Shown: positions 9,042-17,827 of the stretch, in pieces
How the letters are laid out: every line of letters begins with the position of its first letter
Position numbering within the stretch: position 1 is the first letter of the stretch
DNA from: Verrucomicrobiota bacterium
GTDB taxonomy: Bacteria > Verrucomicrobiota > Verrucomicrobiia > Opitutales > Opitutaceae
Direction: 5' to 3'
Length of the DNA stretch: 64,000 nt
Assembly (NCBI GenBank): GCA_023386835.1
Contig: JAEWIY010000100.1
Location: forward strand, 1 to 64,000
Translations under genes and position numbers: made by a program
Notes under the pieces: generated by a model
Database searches by the model: none
The model's input: the letters and a program-made list of their open reading frames with translations, nothing else
What the model was told of the DNA's origin: nothing

Positions 9042-9982
9042 GCGGTCCGCCAGTCGAGCCCGATGTCAACCCACACGCTCTGGTGAACCAAGGCACCCGT
9101 GGAAATGAAATCCAACCCGAGGCCCGCCAGGCGCGGCAGCGCCTTCAATGTGATGCCGCCGCTTGCCTCCGTGAAGGCACGTCCACGGATCAGCTCGATC
9201 GCCCGGCGCAGACGAGCCGGCGGAAAGTTGTCGAGTAGGATGACGTCAGCCCCCGCGGCGAGCACCGGCGGAATCTGGTCGACCCGGTCGACCTCCACCT
9301 CCACCGGCAGGTCCGGCGCGGCCTTCCGGGCGCGTTGCACCGCCTCCTCTAGCCGCGTGTCCTCTTCGCCGCGCTCACTAGCGAAACCGAGCAGGGCGAG
9401 GTGGTTGTCCTTCAACATCACGCGGTCGAACAGCCCGAGCCGGTGATTCCAGCCGCCGCCACACGCGACGGCGTACTTTTCCAGCATGCGGTAGCCGGGC
9501 GTGGTTTTGCGTGTATCCAACAATCGGGTGCGCCCTTCGCCGAGCGCCTCGACGTAGCGGCGGGTTTCGGTGGCCACGCCGGAGAGCCGTTGGATGAAGT
9601 TCAAGACAATCCGCTCCGCCCCGAGCAGGGTGCGCGGGTTGCCGTGCAACGTGGCCAGCACTTCGCCGGCCTCGACCCGCGCGCCATCCCGCTTGCGCGG
9701 CTGCATCGTTGCTCCGCCGCCGTAGGCGCGCAGGATCAGCGGGACGAGCGGAAGCCCGCACACCACCAGCGGCCGCCGGGCGACGAGGTCTGCTTCGCTG
9801 CTTCGGGGCGAACTCGGCAAACTGCCCGTGGAACGATCGCCGGTCGCCTTCGGGCGGTGACGAAGGCCAAGTCCGGCGAGGTCCTCGTCGCGGGCGATCT
9901 CCACGAGCCGCCGCAGGTAGGCCAGATCGAGATCCTCCCACGTGAGGCGTTGCAGCAGTCGGTCAACAGGCGCGGCGCGCAT
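9038..9982 (-). CDS. nadC: Nicotinate-nucleotide pyrophosphorylase (carboxylating)
   Basis: Converts quinolinate and PRPP to nicotinate mononucleotide in NAD synthesis. Family motifs are visible: RLSGVATETRRYV, LDTRKTTPGYRMLEKYAV, GGGWNHRLGLFD, MLKDNHL and the C-terminal barrel segments VEVEVDRVDQ and ILLDNFPP. The ATG at 9982 gives 314 residues, slightly longer than usual because of an insert near residues 45-65 rich in Ser/Arg. An alternative start at 10012 or further upstream is possible; no Shine-Dalgarno sequence decides between them. The stop overlaps birA (ATGA). It is the first gene of the cofactor unit and diverges from the small gene at 10057. Confidence 0.93.
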   Translation of the reverse strand: MRAAPVDRLLQRLTWEDLDLAYLRRLVEIARDEDLAGLGLRHRPKATGDRSTGSLPSSPRSSEADLVARRPLVVCGLPLVPLILRAYGGGATMQPRKRDGARVEAGEVLATLHGNPRTLLGAERIVLNFIQRLSGVATETRRYVEALGEGRTRLLDTRKTTPGYRMLEKYAVACGGGWNHRLGLFDRVMLKDNHLALLGFASERGEEDTRLEEAVQRARKAAPDLPVEVEVDRVDQIPPVLAAGADVILLDNFPPARLRRAIELIRGRAFTEASGGITLKALPRLAGLGLDFISTGALVHQSVWVDIGLDWRTA

Positions 9983-10056
9983 GACGGCAAACCAAGGGCA
10001 AACCCGGACCATCGCAAGGGTTTGCCACATTCGCCGGTCGCGTCACTTTGAGCGGC

Positions 10057-10359
10057 ATGACCGTGGACGAATTTAAGGCGTTGTCCGACCCCGCCACGCT
10101 TTCCTTGCCGCTACAGGCGCTGTGGCGTGATCTCCAGGGCGATTGGGACGGTGCCCATGATGCGGCGCAGCAGGCAGGGGATCGTGACGGCGCCTGGGTG
10201 CATGCCTACCTGCACCGGAAGGAAGGCGATGCGGGCAATGCAGCGTATTGGTACAACCGGGCGCACCGGCCGATGCCGCAGGGAAGTTTGGCCGACGAAT
10301 GGACGGCGATCGCGCGGGCGTTGCTCAACACGTCCCCGCACCCCGAGGCGGAAGACTGA
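10057..10359 (+). CDS. Small conserved protein with HRKEGD...AxYWYxRA motif
   Basis: A 100-residue soluble protein starting at ATG 10057 (a TTG at 10048 is in frame). The core reads WVHAYLHRKEGD then NAAYWYNRA, preceded by DWDGAHDAAQ. This pattern is shared by a family of small uncharacterised proteins in many bacteria and resembles a single Sel1/TPR-like helical pair. It diverges from nadC with about 75 bases between starts. No function is known; I assign none. Confidence 0.75.
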   Translation: MTVDEFKALSDPATLSLPLQALWRDLQGDWDGAHDAAQQAGDRDGAWVHAYLHRKEGDAGNAAYWYNRAHRPMPQGSLADEWTAIARALLNTSPHPEAED

Positions 10360-10382
10360 GTCAAATTCCAACGGTCTCGCGG

Positions 10383-11096
10383 TCAGTCGCGATTCAGGCT
10401 GCTCGGCTGCGGCAGGTAGGGCGACCGGATAAAGGCGTCGTTGGTCGTCTCGCGAAACGCCTGCGCGGCATCGGCGCCTTCGCTGGCCTCGATCAAATTG
10501 GCGCGCTCCGTGGCGCGGTTGAGATTACGCAGTCGCTCGTCCTCCGCGTACTGCGCCAAGGCGCGCTGTTCCGGTGATTGACCGAAGAGCGGGATCGTCC
10601 AGCGGTTGAGGCCGCGATCGAGTTCGCTGAGGTAGCGATTCATCGCGAGTTCGGCCAACCCCTGCTTCGTGTGCAGTTCACGATCGGTGAAGACCGGCGG
10701 GCGGCTTTCCCTCACGACCACCTCTGGCAGGCGGATAATCTGGTTCTTGGGCTGGGCGGCTTCGACCTCCTCCGGCGTCGGTTCACTCGGCGGAGGCGGC
10801 GGATTGTACCGCGGCATCCGCTCCGCGAGGCGGGCGTTCAGCTCCGGCGAGAGCGCGCGATCGCGCGACGAGGAGATGCCGGCTCCTGGCGCCGAAGGGG
10901 TTCCCGGACGCGTTGCATCCGACGAATCGGCGGCAACGGAGGAGGTGGTGCCCGCTGCTGCTGCGGGAGGTTGCGCCGAGGTTGGCCGACTTGAGATCGG
11001 CTGCTGCCGCTCGGCGGCAGGCGAACCTTCGGACTGCGCGAACGCGGCGCCAACGGTGGCCAGGAGAAGGGGAAGCAACAGGCGGGTCGCGTTCAT
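10383..11096 (-). CDS. Secreted hypothetical protein, low-complexity
   Basis: A 237-residue protein with a clear signal peptide (NATRLLLPLLLATVGAAFAQ, likely cleaved after AFA). An Ala/Ser/Pro-rich segment to about residue 85 follows, then a conserved-looking stretch around residues 85-150 (NARLAERMPRYNPPPPPSE, IIRLPEVVVRESRPP). The C-terminal part is charged and helical. I do not recognise the family. It lies 96 bases downstream of proA on the same strand and ends 23 bases from the convergent gene at 10057-10359. Its role is presumably periplasmic or outer-membrane associated. Confidence 0.7.
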   Translation of the reverse strand: MNATRLLLPLLLATVGAAFAQSEGSPAAERQQPISSRPTSAQPPAAAAGTTSSVAADSSDATRPGTPSAPGAGISSSRDRALSPELNARLAERMPRYNPPPPPSEPTPEEVEAAQPKNQIIRLPEVVVRESRPPVFTDRELHTKQGLAELAMNRYLSELDRGLNRWTIPLFGQSPEQRALAQYAEDERLRNLNRATERANLIEASEGADAAQAFRETTNDAFIRSPYLPQPSSLNRD

Positions 11097-11192
11097 GGCG
11101 GGTTGGACCTCCCGAGCGTGGCAATGTTCAGCGCGCCGCGCAACCGCCCAGTCGCGCGCTTTTTGTTGCCGTGCTGGCCGCAGTGAGCCCGG

Positions 11193-12467
11193 TCAGCCGC
11201 GCACCTGGCCTTCGCCCGTAACGACGTACTTGTAGCTGCAAAGCTCCGGCAGCCCCATCGGCCCGCGAGCGTGCAGGCGGTCCGTGCTGATGCCGATTTC
11301 GGCGCCGAACCCAAATTCGAAGCCGTCGTTGAACCGCGTGCTGGCGTTCCAAAAAACGGCGGCGCTGTCGACGCCGGCCTGGAAGCGCGCGGCGGCTCCG
11401 GCATCGCGCGTGATGATCGCGTCACTGTGCCCGGAGCCATCGCGGTTGATCGTCTCAATCGCTTCGTCGAGCGAGTCGACGACCCGCACCGCCATCACCA
11501 GCGCGAGAAACTCGGCGCGGAAGTCGTCGGTCTGGGCGGGCACGGAGGGCACCTGCGCGTCGGCCAGCAGGCGCGCGCTCGCCGCATCGCAGCGCAGTTC
11601 GACGCCTTTCGCCACGAGCGCGCGACCGATCCGCGGCAACAGGGTGGGGGCGGCTTCACGATGCACCAGCAGCTGCTCGGCGGCATTGCACACGCCGGTG
11701 CGCTGGGTCTTCGCGTTCAACGTCACCTTTTCCGCCAGGTCCGGATCCGCTTCGCGGTCGAGATAGACAAAACACACCCCGGTGTAGTGCTTGATCACCG
11801 GAATGGTGCTGTTCTCCGCGACGAAGCGGATCAACCCTTCGCCACCGCGGGGGATCAGGCAGTGGATGTAAGTGTCGAGCCGCAGCAGGGTCTGCAGCGC
11901 GGCGCGGTCCGTCGTCGGGATCAGCTGCACGGACGCGGCGGGCAAGCCGGCATCGCGCAGTGCCTCGGTGATCAGCGCGGCAAAGGCGGTGTTTGTATTA
12001 AAGATTTCCTTACCACCGCGCAAAATGGCGGCGTTGCCGCTCTTCAGGCAGAGCACGGCGCAGTCGATCGTCACATTGGGGCGCGCCTCATAAATGATGC
12101 CGATGACCCCGATCGGCACCCGGCGCTTTTCGATCCGCAAGCCGTTCGGGCGTGTCCACTCCGCGAGTTTTTCCCCGACAGGATCCGGGAGCGCGATCAC
12201 CTCGCGCACGGAGGTGGCCAGCTGCTGCAGCCGCGCCGGTGTAAGCGTGAGGCGATCGATCTGCGCCGGTGAAAGGCCGTTTTCCTGAGCGGCGGCGAGA
12301 TCGCGCTGGTTGGCGGCCAGCAGCGTTTCGTGCGCGCCGTCGAGCAGTTGCGCGAGGCGCTCCAGCGCGCGATTGCGCTGCGCCGATGGGGTGGTGCCGA
12401 GCACCAACGAGGCCGCACGCGCCTGTTGCGCGAGACCGGTGACGAGACGGGCGAGATCGTCGCTCAT
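11193..12467 (-). CDS. proA: Glutamate-5-semialdehyde dehydrogenase
   Basis: Reduces gamma-glutamyl phosphate to glutamate semialdehyde in proline synthesis. 424 residues from ATG 12467, normal for ProA. Motifs: IGVIGIIYEARPNVT, CLKSGNAAILRGGKE, the catalytic cysteine in RTGVCNAAEQLL, and the C-terminal FWNASTRFNDGFEFGFGAE and MGLPELCSYKYVV. The open frame continues 38 codons upstream, but that extension is not ProA-like and the ATG before SDDLARLV fits the family. proB is not in the window, so the pair is split here. It is transcribed divergently from the TonB receptor across a 310-base region. Confidence 0.95.
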   Translation of the reverse strand: MSDDLARLVTGLAQQARAASLVLGTTPSAQRNRALERLAQLLDGAHETLLAANQRDLAAAQENGLSPAQIDRLTLTPARLQQLATSVREVIALPDPVGEKLAEWTRPNGLRIEKRRVPIGVIGIIYEARPNVTIDCAVLCLKSGNAAILRGGKEIFNTNTAFAALITEALRDAGLPAASVQLIPTTDRAALQTLLRLDTYIHCLIPRGGEGLIRFVAENSTIPVIKHYTGVCFVYLDREADPDLAEKVTLNAKTQRTGVCNAAEQLLVHREAAPTLLPRIGRALVAKGVELRCDAASARLLADAQVPSVPAQTDDFRAEFLALVMAVRVVDSLDEAIETINRDGSGHSDAIITRDAGAAARFQAGVDSAAVFWNASTRFNDGFEFGFGAEIGISTDRLHARGPMGLPELCSYKYVVTGEGQVRG

Positions 12468-12777
12468 GAGTGGATACACCCTCGCGCGTTTCGGACTCTG
12501 AGGGCAAAGAATTTTCCAAATTGAACCGTTTCGCGGGCGCGGCGTTGTTGTGCAGCGTAAGTTCATGCAATCGGCTAGCATTAGTTGAACTCATCGGATT
12601 TCCTGCGAACCGGTGTCTCGTTGAGCTAAGCGGATTAGTGCGTTTGTTAATGCAAGCGGAGAGCGATTCTGATTCGCCTACCCCGCGTCGGTCCGCACAC
12701 TGCCGCGCCAGCCAAACGAATAAGCTAGGTAATTGCCTAGCCGATTTGGACTAACGACACCGACGACAACACCAACT
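12468..12777. other. 310-base divergent regulatory region proA / TonB receptor
   Basis: No gene is visible. The stretch is noticeably richer in A/T than its surroundings, especially 12570-12680 and 12716-12760, as expected for two divergent promoters. A perfect 6-bp inverted repeat at 12724-12741 lies 36 bases upstream of the receptor start. I cannot place -35/-10 elements with confidence. Confidence 0.5.
12724..12741. repeat. Inverted repeat upstream of TonB receptor
   Basis: GCTAGG, a 6-base spacer TAATTG, then CCTAGC. It is centred about 45 bases before the receptor ATG, a position fitting an operator or the stem of a 5' leader hairpin. No regulator is assigned. Confidence 0.4.
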
Positions 12778-15700
12778 ATGAACGGTCTCCGCCTGAACAA
12801 GCGGTGCCGGTACTCCTGCTATGCGCTGACGGCGAGCCTCGGGCTGGCTGGCTCAGTGTGGGCGCAGGAGTCAACCGATGATGACGTGGTCGCTCTCGAG
12901 CGACTGATTGTAACGGGTTCGAACATTCCCACGGCAGCTGATGCGGTGGCAGTCCCCGTAACTGTGCTCGGTCGCGCCGAACTCGATTCGACGGGTCTCG
13001 ACACCAACCTGCTCGAGGTGCTGCAGAAGCGGATGCCGATCTTCGCCGGCAACGCCAACCTCGGCGCCACGAACTCGAACGTGGGCGGCAACTCCACGAT
13101 CGGTGGCTCGCAGGTGGCCGTCCGAAATCTGGATACACTGGTGCTCCTCAACGGGCGCCGGTTGCCGACCAACGGCGCCAACGGTCGCGGCGGCCGCAAC
13201 TTCGTTGACGTGAACCAGATCCCGCTCGCCGCGGTGCAGTCGATCGAAGTGCTGACCGACGGTGCCTCCGCGATCTACGGCTCCGATGCCGTCGGTGGCG
13301 TGGTCAACGTGAAGTTGCGCAGCGACTACGAGGGGATCGAAATCGGCGGTCGCTACGGGTTCTCCACCCGAGATGGCGACTACGACGAGCGCTCCGCCTA
13401 CGTCGTGATGGGCGCGAAGAATGACCGCGTGAGCGTGACGGTGTCCGGCAGCAAGTCGGAGATCTCACCGCTCTTCCAGGCCGACCGGCCCTTCTCCACG
13501 CCGATTGTGGGCCGCACGGCGACGATTTCCGGTGCCGTCAGCGCGGCCTCGACCAACTTCCCGCAGGCGTTCCTGCGTTCGGACTTGGGATCGCCGAGTG
13601 AAGTGGTGCCGACCGGGGCGAACGCGATCTACGCGGACCTGCCGGCCCTGATCGCTGCGGGCATTTATGAAGCGTCCGCCTTTCAGCCGATCGCCGACAC
13701 GTTCGACCTCTCGCCCCTCGTCACGCTGACGCTGGATTCCGAGAAAACAGCGGGCTCGGCGGTGATGAACTTCGAGATCGTGCCCGAGTTGCTCGAGCTG
13801 CGTCTCGAAGGGCTGTACTCGAAGAGCGACAGCTTCTCGCAGCTGGCGGCGCAGCCCGTCACCGCCACGGTGCCGGTGAACTCGCCGTTCAATCCGACGC
13901 GCTCGAGCATGTTCGCCGCGCTGCGTCAGGTGCCGAATCCGCGCCAGTTCTACAACGAGGCCGAACTCAAGCGCGGCGTCGGCGTGCTGCATGGCAAGTT
14001 TCTGGAGAAGTACGTCTGGGAAGTCGGCTACAACTACAACAAGAACGTGCTCTATAACGAGGTGCACAACGTCCTCTACTCGCCGAACCTCCAGTTGGCG
14101 CTGGCCGGTGGTTATGACGCCAACGGCACCCCGACGGTCGGTGGTCGGTATTCGCGAGTCTTCCGTGACTTCGCGGCTCCGCCGGGCCTGACAAACCTCG
14201 CACAGTGGCAAGCGGCCATCACCGCGGACAATAGCATCCTCCAGCCGGCTCTGGACGTCTTTGCGCGTCCCGACGCGCACAACCCGGCGTCGCTGGAGAA
14301 CATCTTCAGCTTTTCCTCGGCCACCTTCGAGAGCGGCTTGAAGCAGTTCGACGTCACCCTGAGCACGGACGATCTCTTCCACCTGCCGGGTGGAGGCATC
14401 GGCGCCGCCGTGGGCTTCGCGCAGATCAAGGAGGACCTCTCCGGCACGCCGGACCCGAACTCCTACAGCTCCGGCCCGACGGCCGCGCGCTGGTCGGGTG
14501 CGACACTCTTCAATCCGTTCGCGCGCGATCGCGACATCACCGGCACCTACGTCGAGGTGCGCCTGCCGGTCGCAGGCGAAGGCGAGTTCCAGGCGCCGTT
14601 GCTGCACGCGCTCGACTTCACCGCCGCGTATCGTTGGGAAGACTACAGCGATGCCGGGAAGTCCGACGTGCCGAAGTACGGCGTGCGCTGGCAGCCCTTC
14701 AGCGAGGAACTGACGTTCCGCGCGACGTACTCGGAGGCCTTTACTGCGCCGGCGCTGTATTCACTCTTCGGCCCGACGACGCAGGGCTTCACGGCCACGG
14801 CTGTTATACCTAACGTTTTTCAGGACGCAGAAGGTAAAGCAATCAACGGCCAAGCTCGTTCTCGCACGGGTTCGAACCCGAATCTGCGCCCCTCGACCGC
14901 GGAAACGTGGTCCGCGGGGGTCGTCTATTCGCCGCGCTTTGTGCCCGGCCTGACGCTGACGGTGAACTATATCGACGTCGATCAGGTGGACCTCGTCGGT
15001 TCGGCCGGCACGACGGAGATCCTGCGCAGCGTCGATCAGCTCGGGCCCGCATCGCCCTACATCAACCAGGTGCACATCGGCAACTGGGCCCTTAATCCAG
15101 ATCCGGATTTTGGCACGCCACAGGCGATCACGGCGCCCGGCCAGCTCGGCAACATGCTGCGCAGCGGTGTCTCGGCCAACACGATCTTCATCTACGACTC
15201 GCTGATCAACATCGCGGGCCAGAAGGTGCGGGCGTTGGACGTGTCCGTGGACTACGCCTTCCCGGAGACGGAGTTCGGCCAGATCACGTTCGGCACGACG
15301 GGTGCGTTCTTCCTCGACTACCAATTCCAGGCGCTGCCCACGCAGCGGTATTATGAATACGCCGGCCACATCACCAATGGTGGCACGGGTGCGCAGGGTT
15401 CCGTCCCGGGTATGCGCTGGTACACGACCCTCGACTGGAAGAAGGGGCCGTGGAGCGCGATGGTTGCTAACACGTACGTCGACGACGTCGTCGACATCGG
15501 TCCCGGTGGCATCACGTTTGAGAGCAGCACGTCGCTGCAGCGCCGCCCGGTGGAGTCGTTCTCCCCGTGGGACGTCTCGGCCTCGTACACCTTTGGCCGC
15601 TTGACCGGACGCGGGTTCCGCGGCGGCCTGTTCTCGGGTGCGCGTCTGACCGTCGGCGTGAACAACGTCTTCGACGAAATGCCGCCGCTCTCCCCGCAGG

Positions 15701-15783
15701 CGTTCAACGAGTCCAACGTCGACGTTTCCTACTACAGCCCGCTCGGCCGGCTGTACTACGTCGATCTGCGGATCAAGTTCTGA
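12778..15783 (+). CDS. TonB-dependent outer-membrane receptor
   Basis: A 1001-residue receptor with a signal peptide (about residues 1-30, cleavage after VWA). A TonB-box-like segment around ALERLIVTGS is followed by a plug domain at about 45-175 (VRNLDTLVLLNGRRLP, VEVLTDGASAIYGSDAVGGVVNV-type motif) and a long beta barrel. The barrel ends in an aromatic C-terminus (YYVDLRIKF, final Phe) as in outer-membrane barrels. The barrel motif NPNLRPSTAETWSAGVVYSP is canonical. No SusD-like lipoprotein follows, and a strong terminator does, so it is monocistronic. Substrate unknown; likely an iron complex or oligosaccharide. A short patch near 14800-14850 uses A/T-ending codons unlike the rest. Start: ATG 12778 before the signal peptide. 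Confidence 0.95.
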   Translation: MNGLRLNKRCRYSCYALTASLGLAGSVWAQESTDDDVVALERLIVTGSNIPTAADAVAVPVTVLGRAELDSTGLDTNLLEVLQKRMPIFAGNANLGATNSNVGGNSTIGGSQVAVRNLDTLVLLNGRRLPTNGANGRGGRNFVDVNQIPLAAVQSIEVLTDGASAIYGSDAVGGVVNVKLRSDYEGIEIGGRYGFSTRDGDYDERSAYVVMGAKNDRVSVTVSGSKSEISPLFQADRPFSTPIVGRTATISGAVSAASTNFPQAFLRSDLGSPSEVVPTGANAIYADLPALIAAGIYEASAFQPIADTFDLSPLVTLTLDSEKTAGSAVMNFEIVPELLELRLEGLYSKSDSFSQLAAQPVTATVPVNSPFNPTRSSMFAALRQVPNPRQFYNEAELKRGVGVLHGKFLEKYVWEVGYNYNKNVLYNEVHNVLYSPNLQLALAGGYDANGTPTVGGRYSRVFRDFAAPPGLTNLAQWQAAITADNSILQPALDVFARPDAHNPASLENIFSFSSATFESGLKQFDVTLSTDDLFHLPGGGIGAAVGFAQIKEDLSGTPDPNSYSSGPTAARWSGATLFNPFARDRDITGTYVEVRLPVAGEGEFQAPLLHALDFTAAYRWEDYSDAGKSDVPKYGVRWQPFSEELTFRATYSEAFTAPALYSLFGPTTQGFTATAVIPNVFQDAEGKAINGQARSRTGSNPNLRPSTAETWSAGVVYSPRFVPGLTLTVNYIDVDQVDLVGSAGTTEILRSVDQLGPASPYINQVHIGNWALNPDPDFGTPQAITAPGQLGNMLRSGVSANTIFIYDSLINIAGQKVRALDVSVDYAFPETEFGQITFGTTGAFFLDYQFQALPTQRYYEYAGHITNGGTGAQGSVPGMRWYTTLDWKKGPWSAMVANTYVDDVVDIGPGGITFESSTSLQRRPVESFSPWDVSASYTFGRLTGRGFRGGLFSGARLTVGVNNVFDEMPPLSPQAFNESNVDVSYYSPLGRLYYVDLRIKF

Positions 15784-15809
15784 GACTGATCTCAGTCGGA
15801 ATCTCTTCA

Positions 15810-15840
15810 GCCGGGTCCCCCAACGGGACCCGGCTTTTTT
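15810..15840 (+). terminator. Rho-independent terminator after TonB receptor
   Basis: A perfect 10-bp stem (15810-15819 with 15825-15834), a 5-base loop and a run of six T at 15835-15840, 27 bases after the receptor stop. Confidence 0.92.
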
Positions 15841-15866
15841 GTGCCCGTTGCCGATCCTTAAATCGA

Positions 15867-15884
15867 TCGGTCGTGGTGTTGCAT
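15867..15884 (+). promoter_or_regulatory. Candidate sigma-54 promoter of the chemosensory operon
   Basis: GG at 15869-15870, ten bases, then GC at 15881-15882 within TTGCAT, the sigma-54 spacing with a perfect -12 element. The -24 half (CGGTCG) is a poor match to TGGCAC. It lies between the preceding terminator and the first chemosensory gene, about 85 bases upstream of the chosen cheW start. Confidence 0.3.
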
Positions 15885-15968
15885 TTTGCCGGGCACCAAC
15901 GCTTGCGGGGCGGGTCGGTCGCCGGAACCGCCGCCGCCCTTGGCGGCAAGCTTCACCGTCTCCCCACC

Positions 15969-16436
15969 GTGTCTCGCGTCGACCTGCTGGTCTTCGTTCT
16001 GGAGCAACGTCGCTACGCGCTGACGTTGGGATCGGTCGTGCGGGTATTGCGACGGCCGGCCGTGGTGCCCTTGCCGCGTGCGCCCGGCATCGTTCTGGGC
16101 GTGCTGGACCTCGCCGGCGAATGGGTGCCCGTGCTGGATGTTCGGCAGCGGTTCGGGCTACCGCCGCGGCGGCCGCGAGCGGCCGATCACCTGGTCCTCG
16201 CGCGCGCTCGCGAACGGCTGGTTGGGCTGCCAGTGGATCAGGTCGAGGGCATGGAAACATTACCGGCGGAACAGGTGACTGATCCGGGCCAATGGGTGCC
16301 GGGTCTCGAGTCCGTGCGCGGCCTTACGCGCACCACCAACGGAGAAACCGTCATCATTCACGACCTCGACGCGTTTCTCTCGCTCCATGAAGAGGCCCAG
16401 CTCGGCGCCGCCCTGGCGCGGGAGGATCATTCGTGA
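15969..16436 (+). CDS. cheW: CheW-like coupling protein (first of operon)
   Basis: A 155-residue CheW-domain protein that would link the receptor (18459-20090) and the CheA kinase. The CheW pattern is clear: DLLVFVLEQRRYAL, VVRVLRRPAVVPLPRAPG, VLDLAGEWVPVLDVRQRFG and LVGLPVDQVEGM. Start choice: GTG 15969 gives the normal CheW length. In-frame GTG codons at 15873/15876 would add 31-32 residues without CheW similarity, and no Shine-Dalgarno decides. Its stop overlaps the next gene as GTGA. In Wsp-type operons two CheW genes flank the CheR gene, exactly as here. Confidence 0.85.
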   Translation: MSRVDLLVFVLEQRRYALTLGSVVRVLRRPAVVPLPRAPGIVLGVLDLAGEWVPVLDVRQRFGLPPRRPRAADHLVLARARERLVGLPVDQVEGMETLPAEQVTDPGQWVPGLESVRGLTRTTNGETVIIHDLDAFLSLHEEAQLGAALAREDHS

Positions 16437-17827
16437 GCTCGGTCTTGAGCGAGAGCACGCGCGGTGCGCTGAGCGCGTTTGTCACAGCGCGCATTGGGCT
16501 GCGGTTTCCTCCGGATCGCTGGGATGAGTTGGAGCGCGGTGTGGTCGCGGCGTGCCGGGAGCTGGGCGTATCGGATGTGGAGGCTTGGGCCAACGGCCTG
16601 CTCGTGGGCGTGCCGACGTTTGCGCAACTGCAGACCCTCGCGAACCAACTCACCGTCGGTGAGACGTATTTTTATCGGCACGGCGAGGTGTTTCGGGTGC
16701 TGGCCAATCTGTTGCCGCGCCTCGCGGCCCGGCACGAGCCACACGGCGAATTGCGGTTGTGGAGCGCCGCCTGTTCAACCGGCGAGGAAGCATATTCGCT
16801 GGCGATGCTGGTCCAGGAAACGTTGCCCGATGCCGCGAGCCGCCCATGGAAGGTGCTGGGCACCGATGTGAACTCGCGCTCACTCACCCGGGCCACCCGC
16901 GGCGTCTATTCCAACTGGTCGTTCCGCGATGCGCCGGCGTGGTTGAAAACCCGCTACTTCCGCGCCGGCCCGCGCAACACCTTCGAGATCCTGCCGGCGT
17001 TGCGCGACCGGGTCCGGTTTTCGCTCCTCAACCTGGTCGAGGATCCGTACCCGCTTCGACCCGGCGGCTACGATGTGATCTTCTGCCGGAACGTGCTGAT
17101 GTACTTCTCGACCGAGTGGCAGGAGGTGATCCTGCATCGGTTGTGGCATGCGCTGGCCGAGGGTGGTGTGCTGGCGGTCAGCCCCTGTGACACCAGCCCG
17201 ACGTTGACGGAACGCTTCCAGCCGCTGGCGGAAGCGCCGTCGGTTTACGTGCGGCGCACCACGCCAACCGTGACGGTGGCGATGCCCGAGTTCAGCCCCG
17301 CGTTCACGCCTGTAGCAACCGGCGCGATACAACCCTTTCCGGAACCGGCGCCCGCGCCATCGCCCGTCCTCGAGCCGGTGGTGCCCACTCCTGTGGCAAC
17401 GGAGAACCCGATCCGCACGACGATCGAACAGGCGCGGGAGCAGGCGGACTCCGGTGATCTCGAGCAGGCGCTGGCGTTGTGTGATCGCGCGCTGATGGAG
17501 GACAAACTCAACGTCGGCGCGCACTTCCTGCGTGGCTGTATCCTGCAGGAACTACAACAGCCCGTTGACGCCGGCGCGGCTTTTCGGCGCGTGCTGTTTC
17601 TCGAACCCAATCACCTGCTGGCGCACTTTTCGCTCGGCACGCTCGCCCGCCACGATGGCGACGAGGTGCGCGCGCACCGCCATTTCCAGGAGGCCATGCG
17701 CCTGTTGCAGGTGTTTCAACGAGGCGAGGTCGTGCCGGGAACGGACGGGCTCACCGCCGGGCGACTGCTGAGCGTGCTCGAAGCGCAGCCCAATCTTGCT
17801 GAACCATCAGTCCCACCACGTCCGTGA
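16433..17827 (+). CDS. cheR: CheR methyltransferase with C-terminal TPR
   Basis: 464 residues. Residues about 10-275 are a CheR methyltransferase that methylates receptor glutamates using S-adenosylmethionine: NQLTVGETYFYR, LRLWSAACSTGEEAYSLAM (SAM site), VLGTDVNSRSL and YDVIFCRNVLMYF. A Pro/Ala-rich linker (about 280-325) leads to a TPR region (about 330-445). The CheR-TPR architecture is that of WspC/FrzF-type enzymes rather than chemotaxis CheR. GTG at 16433 overlaps the previous stop and is preceded by GGAGG at a good spacing, the best ribosome site in this operon. Confidence 0.93.
   Translation: MSSVLSESTRGALSAFVTARIGLRFPPDRWDELERGVVAACRELGVSDVEAWANGLLVGVPTFAQLQTLANQLTVGETYFYRHGEVFRVLANLLPRLAARHEPHGELRLWSAACSTGEEAYSLAMLVQETLPDAASRPWKVLGTDVNSRSLTRATRGVYSNWSFRDAPAWLKTRYFRAGPRNTFEILPALRDRVRFSLLNLVEDPYPLRPGGYDVIFCRNVLMYFSTEWQEVILHRLWHALAEGGVLAVSPCDTSPTLTERFQPLAEAPSVYVRRTTPTVTVAMPEFSPAFTPVATGAIQPFPEPAPAPSPVLEPVVPTPVATENPIRTTIEQAREQADSGDLEQALALCDRALMEDKLNVGAHFLRGCILQELQQPVDAGAAFRRVLFLEPNHLLAHFSLGTLARHDGDEVRAHRHFQEAMRLLQVFQRGEVVPGTDGLTAGRLLSVLEAQPNLAEPSVPPRP

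Noticed and set aside
13465..14607. 380-codon minus-strand frame inside the TonB receptor gene
   Set aside because: Antisense shadow; composition rich in Arg/Gln/Val with no family motifs, while the plus strand encodes a complete receptor.
14869..14884. tRNA T-arm-like CGGGTTCGAACCCG
   Set aside because: No acceptor, D or anticodon stems fit around it on either strand, and it lies within a well-conserved coding motif of the receptor.
14761..16260. 499-codon minus-strand frame
   Set aside because: It crosses the receptor end, a clear plus-strand terminator and the cheW gene; no protein-like features.
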